Positions 24,053 through 37,332 of a stretch of 64,000 nt of DNA are shown piece after piece; positions within the stretch are counted from its first letter, which is position 1; each line of letters opens with the position of its first letter. Location: NCBI GenBank assembly GCA_037349105.1, contig JAYJMM010000105.1, positions 1,364,001 through 1,428,000 on the forward strand, in the 5' to 3' direction. A program made the position numbers and the translations under genes. Source of the DNA: Limnomonas spitsbergensis (lineage: Eukaryota; Chlorophyta; Chlorophyceae; Chlamydomonadales). Under the pieces are notes generated by a model, which was given only the letters and a program-made list of their open reading frames with translations, was not told where the DNA came from and did no database searches.

Positions 24053-27000
24053 TCAAATGTCTCATCAACCTTTGGCATGACTGGTGCGAGAGGGTAATGT
24101 CACATGATACTATCGTATTCGTGACAGTTGCGTGTCGCCTCCTTTTCCGCTTACGGGATTACCGACTTTCCGGGAATACCGGCCCTTTTGACGGCACTTG
24201 GTATAGCTACGGGCACGCTCCCTATGCATTGGCATAAGAAAGGTGCCTTTACGTCATGCTTTGCTGAATAAAGGGCTTGCCGGGGCTTTCATCCAGGCCG
24301 CCTCTCATTTCCAAGTCACTTAATTCCTCAAGAGGACAGACCTCTTGGACCTCTTGGTTACTGAAGTGCCGCCCGATTGTAACCAGCCATTAGGTTGAAG
24401 CCACAATCCAAAGTCGGTATCTCACGAATTAGTCATTAGCAAGTAGAGAATAAGCCAGCAAGCCCCACGGGAACTCCAGTGTCGTGCAAACACAACCCCG
24501 CCCAATACCCGAAGCTCCGCAAGAACCGCTGCTCCAACGGGCCAACGCAGTGACATCACGTCTTCGTGAAGAAACGACGACAGCCACTGCTGGGTGAGCC
24601 CATGGGTAACTAGCGAGAGCTTAGCCTAGAGCTAGAACTTAGGCTCAGGCTCCACGGCGCCCCGGGTCCGACTAGCCCGTGCCGCCCGAATAGCTCCTCA
24701 GGGGCCCATCACCGGGAACAGTCCCGCTGCTGGTCCTGATGAATTAACGAGGGTGGGGTAAGGGACACCTCCTAGTCAGAGCCCTTCAGGGGCCCCTTAC
24801 CGAGGCGAGTCCCGCTGTTGGTCCCAAAGACAAATCAAGTCAGTAGCCACTTACAAGAGTCCCCGCGGTACAGGCCCGTCTTCCAGTACAGTTGTACCGC
24901 CTGTAGTTCTGTCCCTGTTGTTGCCGTACATTAAAGTACGGACAGCCCCAGTTGTGAGTTGCTTGGCCTCTCTAAGGCCTTCCCCCTTATATCCCGTTTA
25001 CAACAGCAAGCCTCTGTTGGAACAGTTTTCCCAGTACGGTATATGACTTTGAAGCTTTCAGCGATACTTCAGTTAAGCTGTCAGTGATACACCATTGAAA
25101 CCAGGGGGATCCCCCTGATTGAAAGGTAGGAAATGTACGGATGTGATGAGCAGTTACCTTTCCACTGAAGCAAACCAGTTCACATGACCCAGCTACGGTA
25201 TATGAGGGATAGCAATTTACAAATGGCTTCAACAGGGGCCAAGCTTCACGGCATAACCTCCTTGGCCCTTTTCTCTTGTGGAATTTTCCAAGCGCTTCAT
25301 TGCACATCTGGCTAACATAACAAATGTTTTAGACAAAACTTGTCAATTTTGGTATGGGACTTTCTGAAACAGACCCTCCGACCTTGCTTGACCCATGCCC
25401 CGTTAATCAAGTGAAATCCGGGGTAGTTCACGTTCTGAGGAGCTTATGCAGTACTAGTACCCGGGCAGTGCAAGCGTCTTCGTGTCTAGATTGCCGGGCT
25501 CCATGCTCCTGCCCCCCTCATATAGGAGGGGTGTGTGGCTGCACCATGGTTCAGGCTGTGCATGGTAGCTGGACTTGAGCTTGCCCATACCCTATGACCC
25601 CCTCACGGCCAAGCGTTCTGCAGGCCCAGGCGGGTATGCACGGTTTCTCGCTGCAGAAATGGACCTGAATGTTCTCCTAAGGGAAATGAAAGAGAAGCGC
25701 CGATGTGGCGTTGACTTTGGGAAGTACAAGTTGACGCCCAAGCCCCGGTCTGTATACCTGAACCCGTAAGGGGAAATGGGACTATGGCGGGACAGTAAGA
25801 ACATGGGGCCATGTGAGCCGGCGGCCGACGGAGACGCAGGATGGAATATGCAAATTGACTGTGTGAACTGCAAGTTGTTTAAGAAGTGGAGGGGAAAGAA
25901 GGGGAAGAATACCAAGGACAGGGAAGAGGCGCAGAATGTCATAACAGAAGTGCAGGAACATTGAATGATGACGGTGTAAACATAATGGTGCAGGATTAGG
26001 AAGTCATCAAGAGGGAGATGAAGCAAAGATGGAAGAGGGGGGTAAAGGTAGTGTCTTGTGGTGTGGCGTGAGGGCCCAAAATACCATTCAGCAGGTGTAG
26101 AGTTATTGCAGCCGTGTGAGTGCTCGTTGGTCGAGTGCCTTTCCTGTTCCTGCTCCCCTTTACTCAGACGTGGGCCCCTTGCGCACCCGGGCTGTTCTTT
26201 TTTGTGTTAGCGTCTCAGGTTTCTAGGGTTTTCAAATAAGGTAGAGTGGGTCCATTCAGCGACACGCGGAAATTGTACTGATTGTGCATATGTGTGTGAA
26301 CTTGTGGGAAAGTCAAGATTGACGATTGGAAGTGAACCCAAGTTTAAGTATGGAATGAGAACAACATAGCTGGAGGTCAAAAAGAAGGCAGGGAATTCAC
26401 CCTTTCCACCCAGCCCTGCAGATCAGCCTCTGGTGGTAGTATATCTTGGCAAGCCTGGCGGGAGGATATCTGTGGTGTCCGGCTGCCTCGGAACGTTTCT
26501 TGATATTTTAGTTGATGGTCTGATGTGCGCTGTTTGTCTCGCACCGTTTTGGTACCCGGACCGTTTGCTCGTATCCAGGTGACACGTGATGCATGCGGTC
26601 TACACTTGTATGGACGATCCATACCGATATCACGAGGTCTACATGGAAATTCTCTGAGAAACGATAACCTGTTGATCTCTCGTATGTTGGTGAAGCATAT
26701 ATAGTTCCTCCACAGGCAAACAGGGGTATAGGTTTCACATTTACGATATGGCATGCCCAGGACTCATCGACTTATCTTCTTGATACTGTTAGTTTCTCCA
26801 TCTCGTATCATCAGCAATTCACCCTCATCCCAAATCTCCCAGGTACTTTACGTGTGCCTTACCAATTGCTGTATGTGTAAAATGCGTGTCAATGATGTCC
26901 CATCCTGATCTGTCTGCATGTATATTTATGACCCCCACCATCTGAACACGATCGTTGCCAACTTCATGGCTCGGTGTTGTTATTTCCCTGGTGGTCTTTT

Positions 27001-27062
27001 TGTTAATCTGTAGACGCAATCTTGTGTTGCATTGTCAGTTGTGCAAGTACTTACCCAACCAT
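24053..27062. other. 3-kb repeat-rich intergenic region upstream of THI4
   Basis: No gene recognised. It includes GC-rich sequence of retroelement character at about 24600-24990 (two related CAGGGGCCC...CCCGCTG blocks) and a SINE-tail-like block at 25490-25570 shared with 29.8 kb. A 64-codon open frame at 25575-25769 reads MSLPIPYDPLTAKRSAGPGG...; I do not recognise it. A motif near 26200 (TTAGCGTCTC...CTAGGGTT) recurs near 51115. The THI4 promoter must lie in the last part. Confidence 0.4.
25490..25600 (+). repeat. Repeat block shared with the 29.7-kb SINE-like element
   Basis: TGTCTAGATTGCCGGG, CCCCCTCATATAGGAGGGG and GGCTGTGCATG occur in the same order as at 29788-29860 (TGTCTAGATTACCGGG, CCCCCTCACATAGGAGGGG). 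No tRNA-like head was recognised next to this copy. Confidence 0.55.
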
Positions 27063-27154
27063 GGACTAGGGGTGCTCAGAATGGATCAAACCATTCTGGG
27101 CTGAGATAATACCCTCATTACCCGATCCGCGATAATGCGCGCGTGGGGAAGTCC
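27063..27154 (+). promoter_or_regulatory. TPP riboswitch (THI-box aptamer) upstream of THI4
   Basis: Matches the thiamine pyrophosphate aptamer. Closing stem is GGACT...AGTCC (27063-27067 with 27150-27154). Then come AGGGGTGCTC and a perfect variable hairpin AGAATGG/CCATTCT. The conserved core follows: GGCTGAGATAATACCC, then ACCCGATCCGCGATAATGCG and GCGTGGGGAA. The spacing and the CTGAGA...ACCC and GATAAT elements are diagnostic. It lies 200 bases before the THI4 start, upstream of the 3' splice acceptor at 27349 (TTTTGCAG|GTTGCG). In green algae and plants such aptamers act by changing splicing, so control of a 5' UTR intron by thiamine pyrophosphate is the likely mechanism. The splice variants themselves are inferred. 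Confidence 0.93.
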
Positions 27155-27355
27155 TGTTTCTTTCTGCTTGGATTTGACGATGTGCAGGATGATCACGAGT
27201 GGTGACATCAGACGTTGTCGGTCGTTCTGGGTCCGAAATCATCGTCGTGAAGGTGTCAAAAAGAGCTCGGCTTGAGTATGCCACATCAAGCTGCAGCCTC
27301 CAACTTCTACCAGGGTTTGTCCGCAAATGTGACTCATCTAATTTTGCAGGTTGCG

Positions 27356-29058
<1,703 letters not shown>

Positions 29059-29213
29059 TCTGCTAGTGAGATTTGTATTTACAAGAGGTCACCAAGTGTC
29101 CGTATTCAGACTGAATTTACATTGTCTTATAGTTGTACAACATGACTGAATAGGGGTATTTATCGTTGGACATAGTTTAGACCCGAAATGTGGTTTCTTC
29201 ACATGACACTTCT

Positions 29214-29218
29214 TGTAA
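29214..29218 (+). terminator. Candidate TGTAA poly(A) signal of THI4
   Basis: TGTAA, 156 bases past the THI4 stop codon. It suits the chlorophyte signal; not proven to be the one used. Confidence 0.4.
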
Positions 29219-29689
29219 ACCGAATTACCTCGCTTCATGTCCTCCATGATTTATCTACTGATTGCACGTCAAGGATTTTACAAGCACCTCATCAACACTG
29301 TCTTGTTCCAATAGCACATAAGCACATTGGGGGCAAACTAATTATGGTGGGTGAATGGTCTCACGTGCCTCGTTTTGAGGCTGGATGCTAGAAAACAAGT
29401 AGCCCATAATTTCAAAAGTTGAGGGATGTTCTCAAATGTACCATTTTAAGCTGATGGTACCTACCGGTAATGCACCTTCCTAATTCAGAAACGGGCCACT
29501 CACTTGCCCCCTGCAGCCGCACGAGGTAGGTTCGCCCTTCAGCAGATACGCACGTGAATGACGCCCTAGGAAGATACATGAGGTAGTTTACTGTCCTGCA
29601 CTAGACTACCCGGGAGCTGCATATGGTGGATTGCTCTCCTACACTTGACTGACGTATGTTATGGTCCAATGTTAAGTTTGGTGCATACC

Positions 29690-29890
29690 CGCAGGGCCCT
29701 GCTGTTATGGTCCAGTGATACAACGCTGGTGGCATCCATACCCAGATGTTGAGGGATCGAACCCACCACACGATCTTCTCCCCCCCCTGTCTAGATTACC
29801 GGGTACCATGTTTCTGCACCCCCTCACATAGGAGGGGGGCATGGTCCTGGCTGTGCATGATATCTGGAATTGAGCATAGTCATTCCCTGC
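29690..29890 (+). mobile_element. tRNA-derived SINE-like element
   Basis: The head resembles a tRNA gene. A-box-like TGGTCCAGTGATACAACGC near 29709 is followed by B-box-like GGGATCGAACCC near 29753. The tail carries TGTCTAGATTACCGGG and CCCCCTCACATAGGAGGGG, shared with the block at 25490. The tRNA cloverleaf is not intact, so this is not a tRNA gene. Target duplications were not found. Confidence 0.55.
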
Positions 29891-30763
29891 CAGCCCCACG
29901 CAGCCCAGCGCTCAGCAGGGTCCAGGGGGTATGGACCGTGCTATACTTGACTGACGTACCAGTCTGGCACCCAAAGACATATCGGATCACCGATTGTCCG
30001 CCCCTGGTCCTGATTTGCGTAGTTACAAGCCAGAGACGGAAAGAATTCCCGGGCACGCTTGGCTCTAGGGGACTAATAAAGCACAAGCAGCCCCAAACCA
30101 GCGTTGCCGAAGGCAGTCGAGAAGCATGGACTCTGTTGGTAACCGGAACAAATGAACCCGGGGACAGCAGCCCAAGCCCTTGACCGTGCCATGTCAGGGC
30201 CGCTTCTTGCAGGGCTAAGGCAGAACATGTGGCACCTCATAACTACCGAACAGATAAACGCAGATGCAGGCAACAGTGCCACCAAGCGTCCTTTGCTTGA
30301 GGTGTTTCAAAAAAGGATCAGCCCTCCGTGCATCCTTCTTGTGATTTAGTACAAATCCAAATACAATGATTGAGGGCTGCTTTCTAGAAAAAATGGGGAA
30401 TCTGACGGGAACCTGATTTAAATATCATTTGGGGTCTTTCCGTTTTGTTCCTCTTTTGAATTATTTTCCCTCTCTTTTACCGGTCAATGACATACGACCC
30501 GGCGGAGCACCCAACAGTGATCTTGGTAGAGGAAACTTGAGGCAAGAGGGGAAAGAAAAGAAAGAGAGGAACACAAAGGAGACGGAAATTACTTCCCTCC
30601 ACAAAAAGGAAAGGCACTGCAAAGGATCCTTGCCCCTGTAAAATCAAGACCTGAATCAGGGGGAAAGCAAGAGAGGAACAAGAAGGAAAAGGCCCGTCCA
30701 CCCCCTTCTCAAGAAGGAAAATCCAATTCCCCACCTCCTCAAGAAACTAGCCTTCAATGGTGT

Positions 30764-31198
30764 CTACCACATTTGCTCCACCACAAAGAACAGAGCCTTC
30801 CACCCATGCCTGCCCCAGTTTAACTGGAGAAAGTTTGTGGCGCCCTCCTCGGGGCTTGCCCAACCCCTCTCCTTGACGCTAGGGGACTGAAAGCAAACAT
30901 GTAGCACATCCTCCACATGCTCACCATCTTCCCTTGCCCAGCACCGCTCTATCAAGCCGTCTCTCAAGCTGTTGACCGCTGCGACGTCCTCTGGTGTCAG
31001 CCATGTCAACCGCACCGAGCCGCAGCCGCAAGTTTGTGCGCACACAAGCACACCCCCTGTTGCTGGTGCGGCTCCCAACATGCGCCAGTACGGCGCCCGT
31101 CCGTAGGCTGGAATCAGGCGCGGTTGGCGGCCGCAGACCTGTGCGTGGTGGGGTCCTTGGTCTACTCTGCCAGCCGCCGGTGCTGATGACTTGTACAA
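30764..31198 (-). other. Unidentified 144-codon open frame
   Basis: Open frame containing LTWLTPEDVAAVNSLRDGLI and ERCWAREDGEHVEDVLHVCF, with acidic/hydrophobic patterning that looks more protein-like than most chance frames here. No family recognised and no clear exon partners. It lies between repeats, so a fragment of a mobile element is as likely as a gene. Confidence 0.25.
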
Positions 31199-31239
31199 GG
31201 CTTGAGGGGCTGGTGAATCTTCGGACTGCCTTCCCCTTT

Positions 31240-31410
31240 GGATGGGAGGGGTGGTTATCCCCCTTCTTCTACCTCTTTTACCCCCTTCCCACTTGCCTTA
31301 AGTTTCCTTTTCTCCCAATCAGACAGTTGGGCGCCCCTTCCTACATTATCCAGTGTGCGGCCGAGCCTTTTTTAGCAGGGCCCGAGAGGTGTCATATCAT
31401 TGTCTTGAGC
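31240..31410 (-). repeat. Retroposon-like repeat copy with purine-rich tail
   Basis: Read on minus: CAATGATATGACACC, then GGGCCCTGCTAAAAAAGGCT, CGGCCG, GGGCGCCCAACTGTCTGATT and an A/G-rich tail of about 80 bases. Same order as the copies at 1.4, 59.0, 59.6 and 62.8 kb. Confidence 0.6.
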
Positions 31411-32306
31411 TCTGAGGAATAGTTAGTCCTCCAGTACTCGCTCCAGCACTCATCTGCCATTGTCATGTTGGGATGTTGGTCTGTAGCTCTGTCTTTGCAG
31501 TGCTGGGCGGGGATGTATATGTTTCGTGACATGTATTTGTACGGCATCTGCATATATTCCCTTACATCCTCCCAGCCCTCTCACCTACCGGTATTCTGCA
31601 TTCCTGCCGAAGGCGCAGAGATTAGGTAAGACCCGTAGCTTTGCTCACGTCTGTGCTCATGAGCGACCCCGAGATTTGATCACTTTCCCTAAGGCATTCG
31701 GGGTTCAAGAAGAAGGATGGCAAGGTGGCCTCAAGCTTTGTGAGCCATTTACAAACCAAGATGCAGCAAGAACAGATGCTGGTGGGATAGACAGACAGCG
31801 GTTGGTGTCTTAAAGATTTACTGACCATGCACTGAACCCCGTGGTAGACTGCCATCAGGCAGACCATCTTGCTGGATTTCCAGCCACGTGCATGCCTATT
31901 TTTGCTTGTACTTGCCTAATTGAATGCCTGTTTTGACTTGACTACTTACTGCCCCTGCGTCATTTTAGCTGGATCGCCGCCAGCCAACAGCAGCGCGCAC
32001 GTACCTTGGTTAGGAGGGCTACATATTGCTTGGAGTTTGACGGCTTGCTGAGGAGACGATGGTCCGTCCGTACGGGTGAATACGCCAGTACTGCTTGGAC
32101 ACTTAGAGGATACCTGGAACGGCTTAGCCAACATCTGTGCTTGCATATCAATAATAATTATAATCGTTCCTCGAATAATTGCACATTGAGCAACATAGTT
32201 TCAGACAGAAACTGGCCCTTGGCTGTTCCACTCACGAAATCTCTCCTTGACACCCCGAGCGCTACCTGAGATTTTGACGCATTAGTTGTGAAATCGATCG
32301 GAACAG

Positions 32307-34347
32307 ATGGCGAATGAACTTGCCCGCCAGCGTTTTGCCCGCAAGAACGAGCAAGACGAATTAGAGCGCGTGTTCAGGACACTAGACAAGAGCGGTGACG
32401 GCAAAGTAGATGCCGAGGAGCTCAGCCAACTATTCCTCGTACTTGGACACAAGGTCAGCAACACGCCTCTCGAATCATCTGGGAGCCTATGACCCAAGTG
32501 GCATTCCTTGCCACACTAGTCCCTCTCGAGATCCTTGCGCCATGTGCACCAGGTCGCAGCACCCTGACACGCTGTTCCCCTTGCAGCCCAGCAGGGGGGA
32601 GGTTGACGATATGATATGGGAGGTGGATGAGGACTGCGACGGGATGGTGTCATGGCTCGAGTTCCAAAACATGTACACCAGGTGCGGCATGGCTTGCTTG
32701 GAAGTGTTTGGGGGGCAACTGGCGGAATGGCGCATGGGATTATGAAATGGTATGAAATTCCTGGAACATGTCTGAGGGTATGCTGGGCCTTCAGGTTGCC
32801 AAATAATCAGGGTAACAGAAGAACCCTGGTACCCAACGTTTTTGCCCGCGACTTGGTGCTTCTTTTCTTTGGCTCTTCATGCCTGATGCTGACCTCGAGT
32901 GATCCTCATAGCAGCGCCCAGAAATCTATTAACTATTAGCTTCATTCGCCCCCCTCAGCTCATCATGATCGAACATGATGCCTGATGCTTGATCATGATG
33001 GGGTTGGGGGGGCGCATGAAGCCATGTGTCTCGTGAGTCACTCACTAGCCAATCACCAGAGTCAGCAGGTAAACTAAGCTTATTACTTCGCTGCCGCATT
33101 CGTGGCTTTCCTACTTGTCTAACTCCTGGCTCAAGCCTATAGCTTGCCATGCATGGCGGCTGGGAATTCTCATTGCAATCCAGGCGATCCACTAGTTTAC
33201 CTCAACTATTGCGTCCTCTTTCGCATTGCCCTTGCCCCACTGAGCCACACACCCTTCCGCAAGATGCCCTGCACATGTCGTTGCTTTGGCTCAATTTGGC
33301 TGTTAAGGGCTATTTTTATAACAAGGGACCTGATAGCCGATTAGTCAAGTACTAATGTGCCTCGCTGCATAATACGCCCATCCAACCCTGGCATGTCATC
33401 ACCATGCAACTCTAGCATGTACATCATCTGCACAGTGCACACCCGGATCTGGGCCCTCTTTTTGGTGCAGAGGGCGAGACGACAAAACCGGCTACGAACC
33501 GCGTGGGCTGTTCAATGTTGTTGAGTTTGTGATGAATGATAAGAAGGGCAACGGCTTCATCTCGCTTGAGGAGGCCATGCAGGTAGGGGCGGGGCATTCA
33601 GGATCTATGGGTTCCACCGAGCAGCTTTGAGGCTGCGGGCATCTAAGCTGATGGCTACCTGAAACACTGAATGTAGGCATGCTGCATGGGTGTGGATCTT
33701 CAAGGGTGTGGATCATGGGTGTGGATCTTTAAGTGTTATTCACATCTTTGTCACTTCATCAGTTCACTTATCGTGTCTGACTCTGGTCATGCCACGACCT
33801 GAGCTGTCTGTTTCGCGACTCCTGCATAACACCTGCCTTGCTCCTGCCACCTCCGGCACCTTTGTAATGTTGTGGCCCATCCATTTCTGGAATAGTAGCC
33901 CATACGTTATCTTATCTATCCCCCCTGCCCCACTTGCACAGATCATGTACTTGCGCTATGGCCGTGCGATGCTGGACTCTCAGCTGGAGGAGGTGTTTGG
34001 AACGTCAGACCTCAACAGTGGAAAACTGCTCACTCTGTCAGAGTTCTTGCACTGCCTACACGCAAGCCAGGTGGGCAGAATTCTGCATATTTTATATTTA
34101 CCTGAAGGCTTTGATCAGGAAGAGGAGCATGAGGGATTTGGGGGTCAGGTTTGGGGGCAGACCTTTTTTACTCAGTGAATATTGCCAGTATTGCAAAGGG
34201 TCCTACGTTTTTTAACACTCACTCCTCTCGTATACCGGTACTGACATGCCAGTTTGCTGTACCTGCCCGTAGGTTAAGCAGCTTCTCAACAGGGTCACAG
34301 CAAAGAGCTACAAGGCCCCCCCACCTGCCACGAAGACCCGGAGATAG
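32307..34347 (+). CDS. Four-EF-hand calcium-binding protein
   Basis: Exons: 32307-32453, 32587-32681, 33471-33582, 33942-34070, 34273-34347. All phases agree, giving 185 residues. EF-hand 1 loop DKSGDGKVDAEE and EF-hand 2 loop DEDCDGMVSWLE are canonical. EF-hand 3 (DKKGNGFISLEE) is nearly so, with Lys at position 3. EF-hand 4 (DLNSGKLLTLSE) has Asn at position 3 and Gly-Lys at positions 6-7, and may be weak. The first pair resembles calmodulin/centrin-type sensors. The block GLFNVVEFVMNDKKGNGFIS and the basic, Pro-rich C-terminus (KSYKAPPPATKTRR) set it apart from calmodulin. No signal peptide or membrane segment. The partner is unknown; a ciliary or cytosolic calcium sensor is a guess. Confidence 0.88.
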
Positions 34348-35689
34348 TTGAAGGCATATACATGGCAAACGAAGGTCGTGATGGTCCTGATGCATCAGCT
34401 TATGATCTATGGGTCTCCGGCATCAGTGGCAGAGATTAATACGTTGTATTTCAATTGAATACAATACATCGCCGCCCTCTGTGTCTCACCCGCACACCCA
34501 CACCATTCAGATTTATGGTAGTACATTCTCCAGATGACACTGCCCAAGTTGCAGGCTGTTACAGTCCAAAATTGCAACATGGTGCGTGAGCCATGGACAA
34601 TTAATTCACATTCACAGGTCTGTATGACATTCCGTACTGGCACAACACAGCTCCTTCGCCATGTGCTGGTAGCAGATAGGATGGGTGGGAAGGGCGGCAA
34701 TACTGTTTAAGCTTTCTCTCACGTCTAGCCAGCTGGTATCGTTGCATATTTAGTACATGATAGGTTGACAGACATCAGCGTATCAGGTTACCGATGGACA
34801 AGGAATCGCTACTCAACCAACATACCCACCCAGCCATTGCCAGACTCACAGCTCTCATCACCCATAGCAATGTGTGACTTCCCTGTCTTGGCCATGGCTG
34901 CAAGGCGCAAGTATAAATTCATTGTGGACTTGATAGATAACAGCAGCTCTAGGGGGGGGATCCCTGCAAGCAAGAGGCGTGTGAATTGTGAAGGAGATTG
35001 AAAAAGCCCGACTCATACTTGCGAGAGCTCTGTAAGGAGTGGACATGACCATGACTACCGGTTATATACTCAGGACTCGTTGTCTAGGGAGGGTGGCAGA
35101 AGTTCTGCTATTATGCAGAACTCTGAAAGTATTCATTCCAAAGCAAGTTATAAGGCTTGGAAACAGGGAAGCCCCAAAGTGTTGCACTGGTTTGCATAAT
35201 ATTCACAGCTTGTCACAAGCAAGATGGATGCAAAAGCCTTAGTATCAAATCTGGATCGTATGACTAAACCTGGAGTATTTTTTCAACGTATGTGACTAGG
35301 TGATCCTGTCAGAGCTCATTGAGGGCTGTAAAAAATATGCTTCCCCTACTACAGGAGGCTAACCATGAAGTAGCCAATTTTCAGCCCAACGATTTTATCC
35401 ATATTACATCGATGGGAACTAAAAAAGCAAAGTAGCAACGCACCAAAACAAAGGACGGGGGACAAGACACAAGGGAAGGCACATACACGAGCAAGGGATG
35501 TCAAGGTGAACAAGCCAGACAAGAGCTGAGCCAAGCATGGAGATTGGACACGGGAGTCAAGAGCAGCCAAAGATAAACACAACTGACAGAACGATACCAC
35601 AAACCCCCACGGAGAGCAGGAGAAGAAGTGGGCTCATGCACGTGTCGTATCATGATGCATGAGCTATGCGCCTTGCTTGCTCCCAACGG

Positions 35690-35762
35690 ACTACTCAAAT
35701 AGCCAATGACATCACACCTCTGGCCATGCTGAAAAGGCTCGGCCGCGAAGGCGCCAAACGAC
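35690..35762 (+). repeat. Retroposon-like repeat fragment
   Basis: CCAATGACATCACACCTCTG followed by GGCCATGCTGAAAAGGCTCG, GCCGCGAAGGCGCC. Matches the core of the family at 1.4, 31.3, 59.0, 59.6 and 62.8 kb, but without an obvious purine-rich tail. Confidence 0.5.
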
Positions 35763-35864
35763 TGCTCAAATACGGTAGTATGAAGCAATGCATGCTCAAT
35801 GCGTGACTGGTATACCGTACGTAATTTGTATCATCACATCGCATCAATATCGTTTGTGTATTTA

Positions 35865-36045
35865 ATATCGCAATCATATCCACCAGTATGCGTTTTCATA
35901 ATTACAATAATATCCACCTGGGCATGTTTTTATTATTGCATTAATATCCACGGGGACATGTATCGTACGGTATTTAAAATTGCAATAATACCCACTGGGG
36001 CATGTATGTAATATAGCAAAAATATCCACTGGCATATTAAAAATA
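35865..36045. repeat. AT-rich tandem repeat, units of about 35-45 bases
   Basis: Five imperfect units around ATTGCAATAATATCCACTGG followed by GGCATGT. The region is much more AT-rich than its surroundings. No coding signal. Confidence 0.7.
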
Positions 36046-36339
36046 TCGCAATAGTGCCTTTATAATTAAGAAGATAAATGTGGGCTGGGTACCGGTAAAT
36101 AATGAGTAAAAATAAGGGAATCAAGTCCAAGGGCTGATTAGCAACGCAAAAAGAAGCTAGGGCTTCGAAATCAAAAACTCTGGATCCAGCAAGTAAAAAC
36201 GACCCTACCGGTATATCCCCAGAAAGGTTTGGTGGTAACGCTACACAGCTTGGGCAACACAGCAGAACAGGCTGCAGGACGCCTCACGATCCGCCTGTCT
36301 TATCCTTATTCACTCAAATATTTCAATCACACGGTTGTG

Positions 36340-36690
36340 TTGAACAGATCACAGAGATCCTGCCAGAGCACATCCAGCGTCCCTTCAAGGAGCCTTTACA
36401 TGCAGCAAAGTTCACGCCAAAGCAGGAGAGCAATCAGAACAAGATGTGCGCCCCCTTCAAGGAGCAGCCTCTGCCTGCCATAAAGCCAGGCAGGAAGCGG
36501 GAAAGAGGCACGCCACGCGTGCGTGACACCTTGCCCCAGAGGCAGGCCGCCGGCCCTTATTCACACCTCGTCAATACCAATGCTGCTCTTCCCCAGCGGG
36601 ACAACCCTGAACATCAGGTCCACGAGCAGGGCCTTGCTGATCTGCTGCTCCCCATCAGATTTGCACGAGCATGTGCACTTGGTCCATGAA
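36340..36690 (+). other. Uncertain open frame, possible gene fragment
   Basis: On plus, a frame reads EQITEILPEHIQRPFKEPLH, then KFTPKQESNQNK and PRVRDTLPQRQAAGPYSHL before a stop near 36690. On minus the same stretch gives DESAELQFMDQVHMLVQ and, after a one-base shift, EQQISKALLVDLMFRVVPLG. Either strand could be a gene remnant; neither is recognised. Confidence 0.2.
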
Positions 36691-37332
36691 CTGCAGCTCC
36701 GCGCTCTCATCGCTGTGCCCCATCGCCAGACCTCCTTCACCTGGCACCTCCTGCTTGCTCCTTCTCCTCGGCCTCTGCCCCTCTGCAGCGTTTTCTGGCT
36801 TGGCCGTTTCGTTCTGCGGCGGGGAGCCGGAGGGCGCAGGCGGACGCCGGGCGCCGGACGACGGCGCGGGCGCCAATGCTTGGCCGACGGACGCCCGGCG
36901 GCGCAAGTGCCAATTCTGGCGACAATGCGCGGACGGCAGACATGACATCTTTCGTTCCTAGTGTCTACTCTCTAGCGTCAAGGCCCCTGCTCCTCTTTAT
37001 CACTCCTGCCCTGCTCCTCATGCCACAGGCTTTTACATGCCGTAGAATGCCTTTGACTTCGCTCAAAATTAATTAATTATTGGGGTGCGCGAAAATGGGT
37101 GCGCGCTAATAATAATTGAAAAGTCGCCGTTGCGCGGCGTGTCAGTCAGATGCCCAATAAATTATTTGTGGGGTGCGCGGCATGAATTAAAATAGCAAAT
37201 ACAAAAACCGCGCGCTCGCGCGCGACTGTTTAATTTGACATCCGTCGTGTGATCCATACGCCAGTCGCCGTTGCGAAGCTCGATCCTGGAGGCAGAGACG
37301 GGTGCTGACGACTGCTGACGTTTCGGGGCCCC

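Larger units (their letters stand above)
29059..32306. other. 3.2-kb repeat-rich region between THI4 and the EF-hand gene
   Basis: Apart from the THI4 3' UTR, the SINE-like element near 29.7 kb, one unidentified open frame (30764-31198) and the retroposon-like repeat near 31.3 kb, no gene was recognised. It holds two TACCGGTA palindromes (29462 and 31586). The EF-hand promoter lies in the last few hundred bases. Confidence 0.4.
34348..37039. other. Gene-poor region downstream of the EF-hand gene
   Basis: No gene recognised with confidence. It contains a fragment of the retroposon-like family at 35690-35760, an AT-rich tandem array at 35865-36045, two TACCGGTA palindromes (36090 and 36206) and an uncertain open frame at 36340-36690. 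GC content rises sharply at 36700-36900. Confidence 0.4.

Noticed and set aside
25592..26026. 144-codon minus frame
   Set aside because: Hydrophobic, low-complexity (Phe/Ser/Cys-rich) frame opposite purine-rich sequence; looks like a composition artefact.
26377..26754. 125-codon minus frame (MPYRKCETYTPVCLW...) before THI4
   Set aside because: No motif, no plausible splice partners; two overlapping frames of similar length suggest chance.
29705..29770. Possible tRNA gene
   Set aside because: Good B-box but no acceptor stem pairing or sensible anticodon arm; called SINE-like instead.
35865..36045. CRISPR-like array
   Set aside because: Repeats are imperfect, spacers are not distinct, and the context is eukaryotic; simple tandem repeat.
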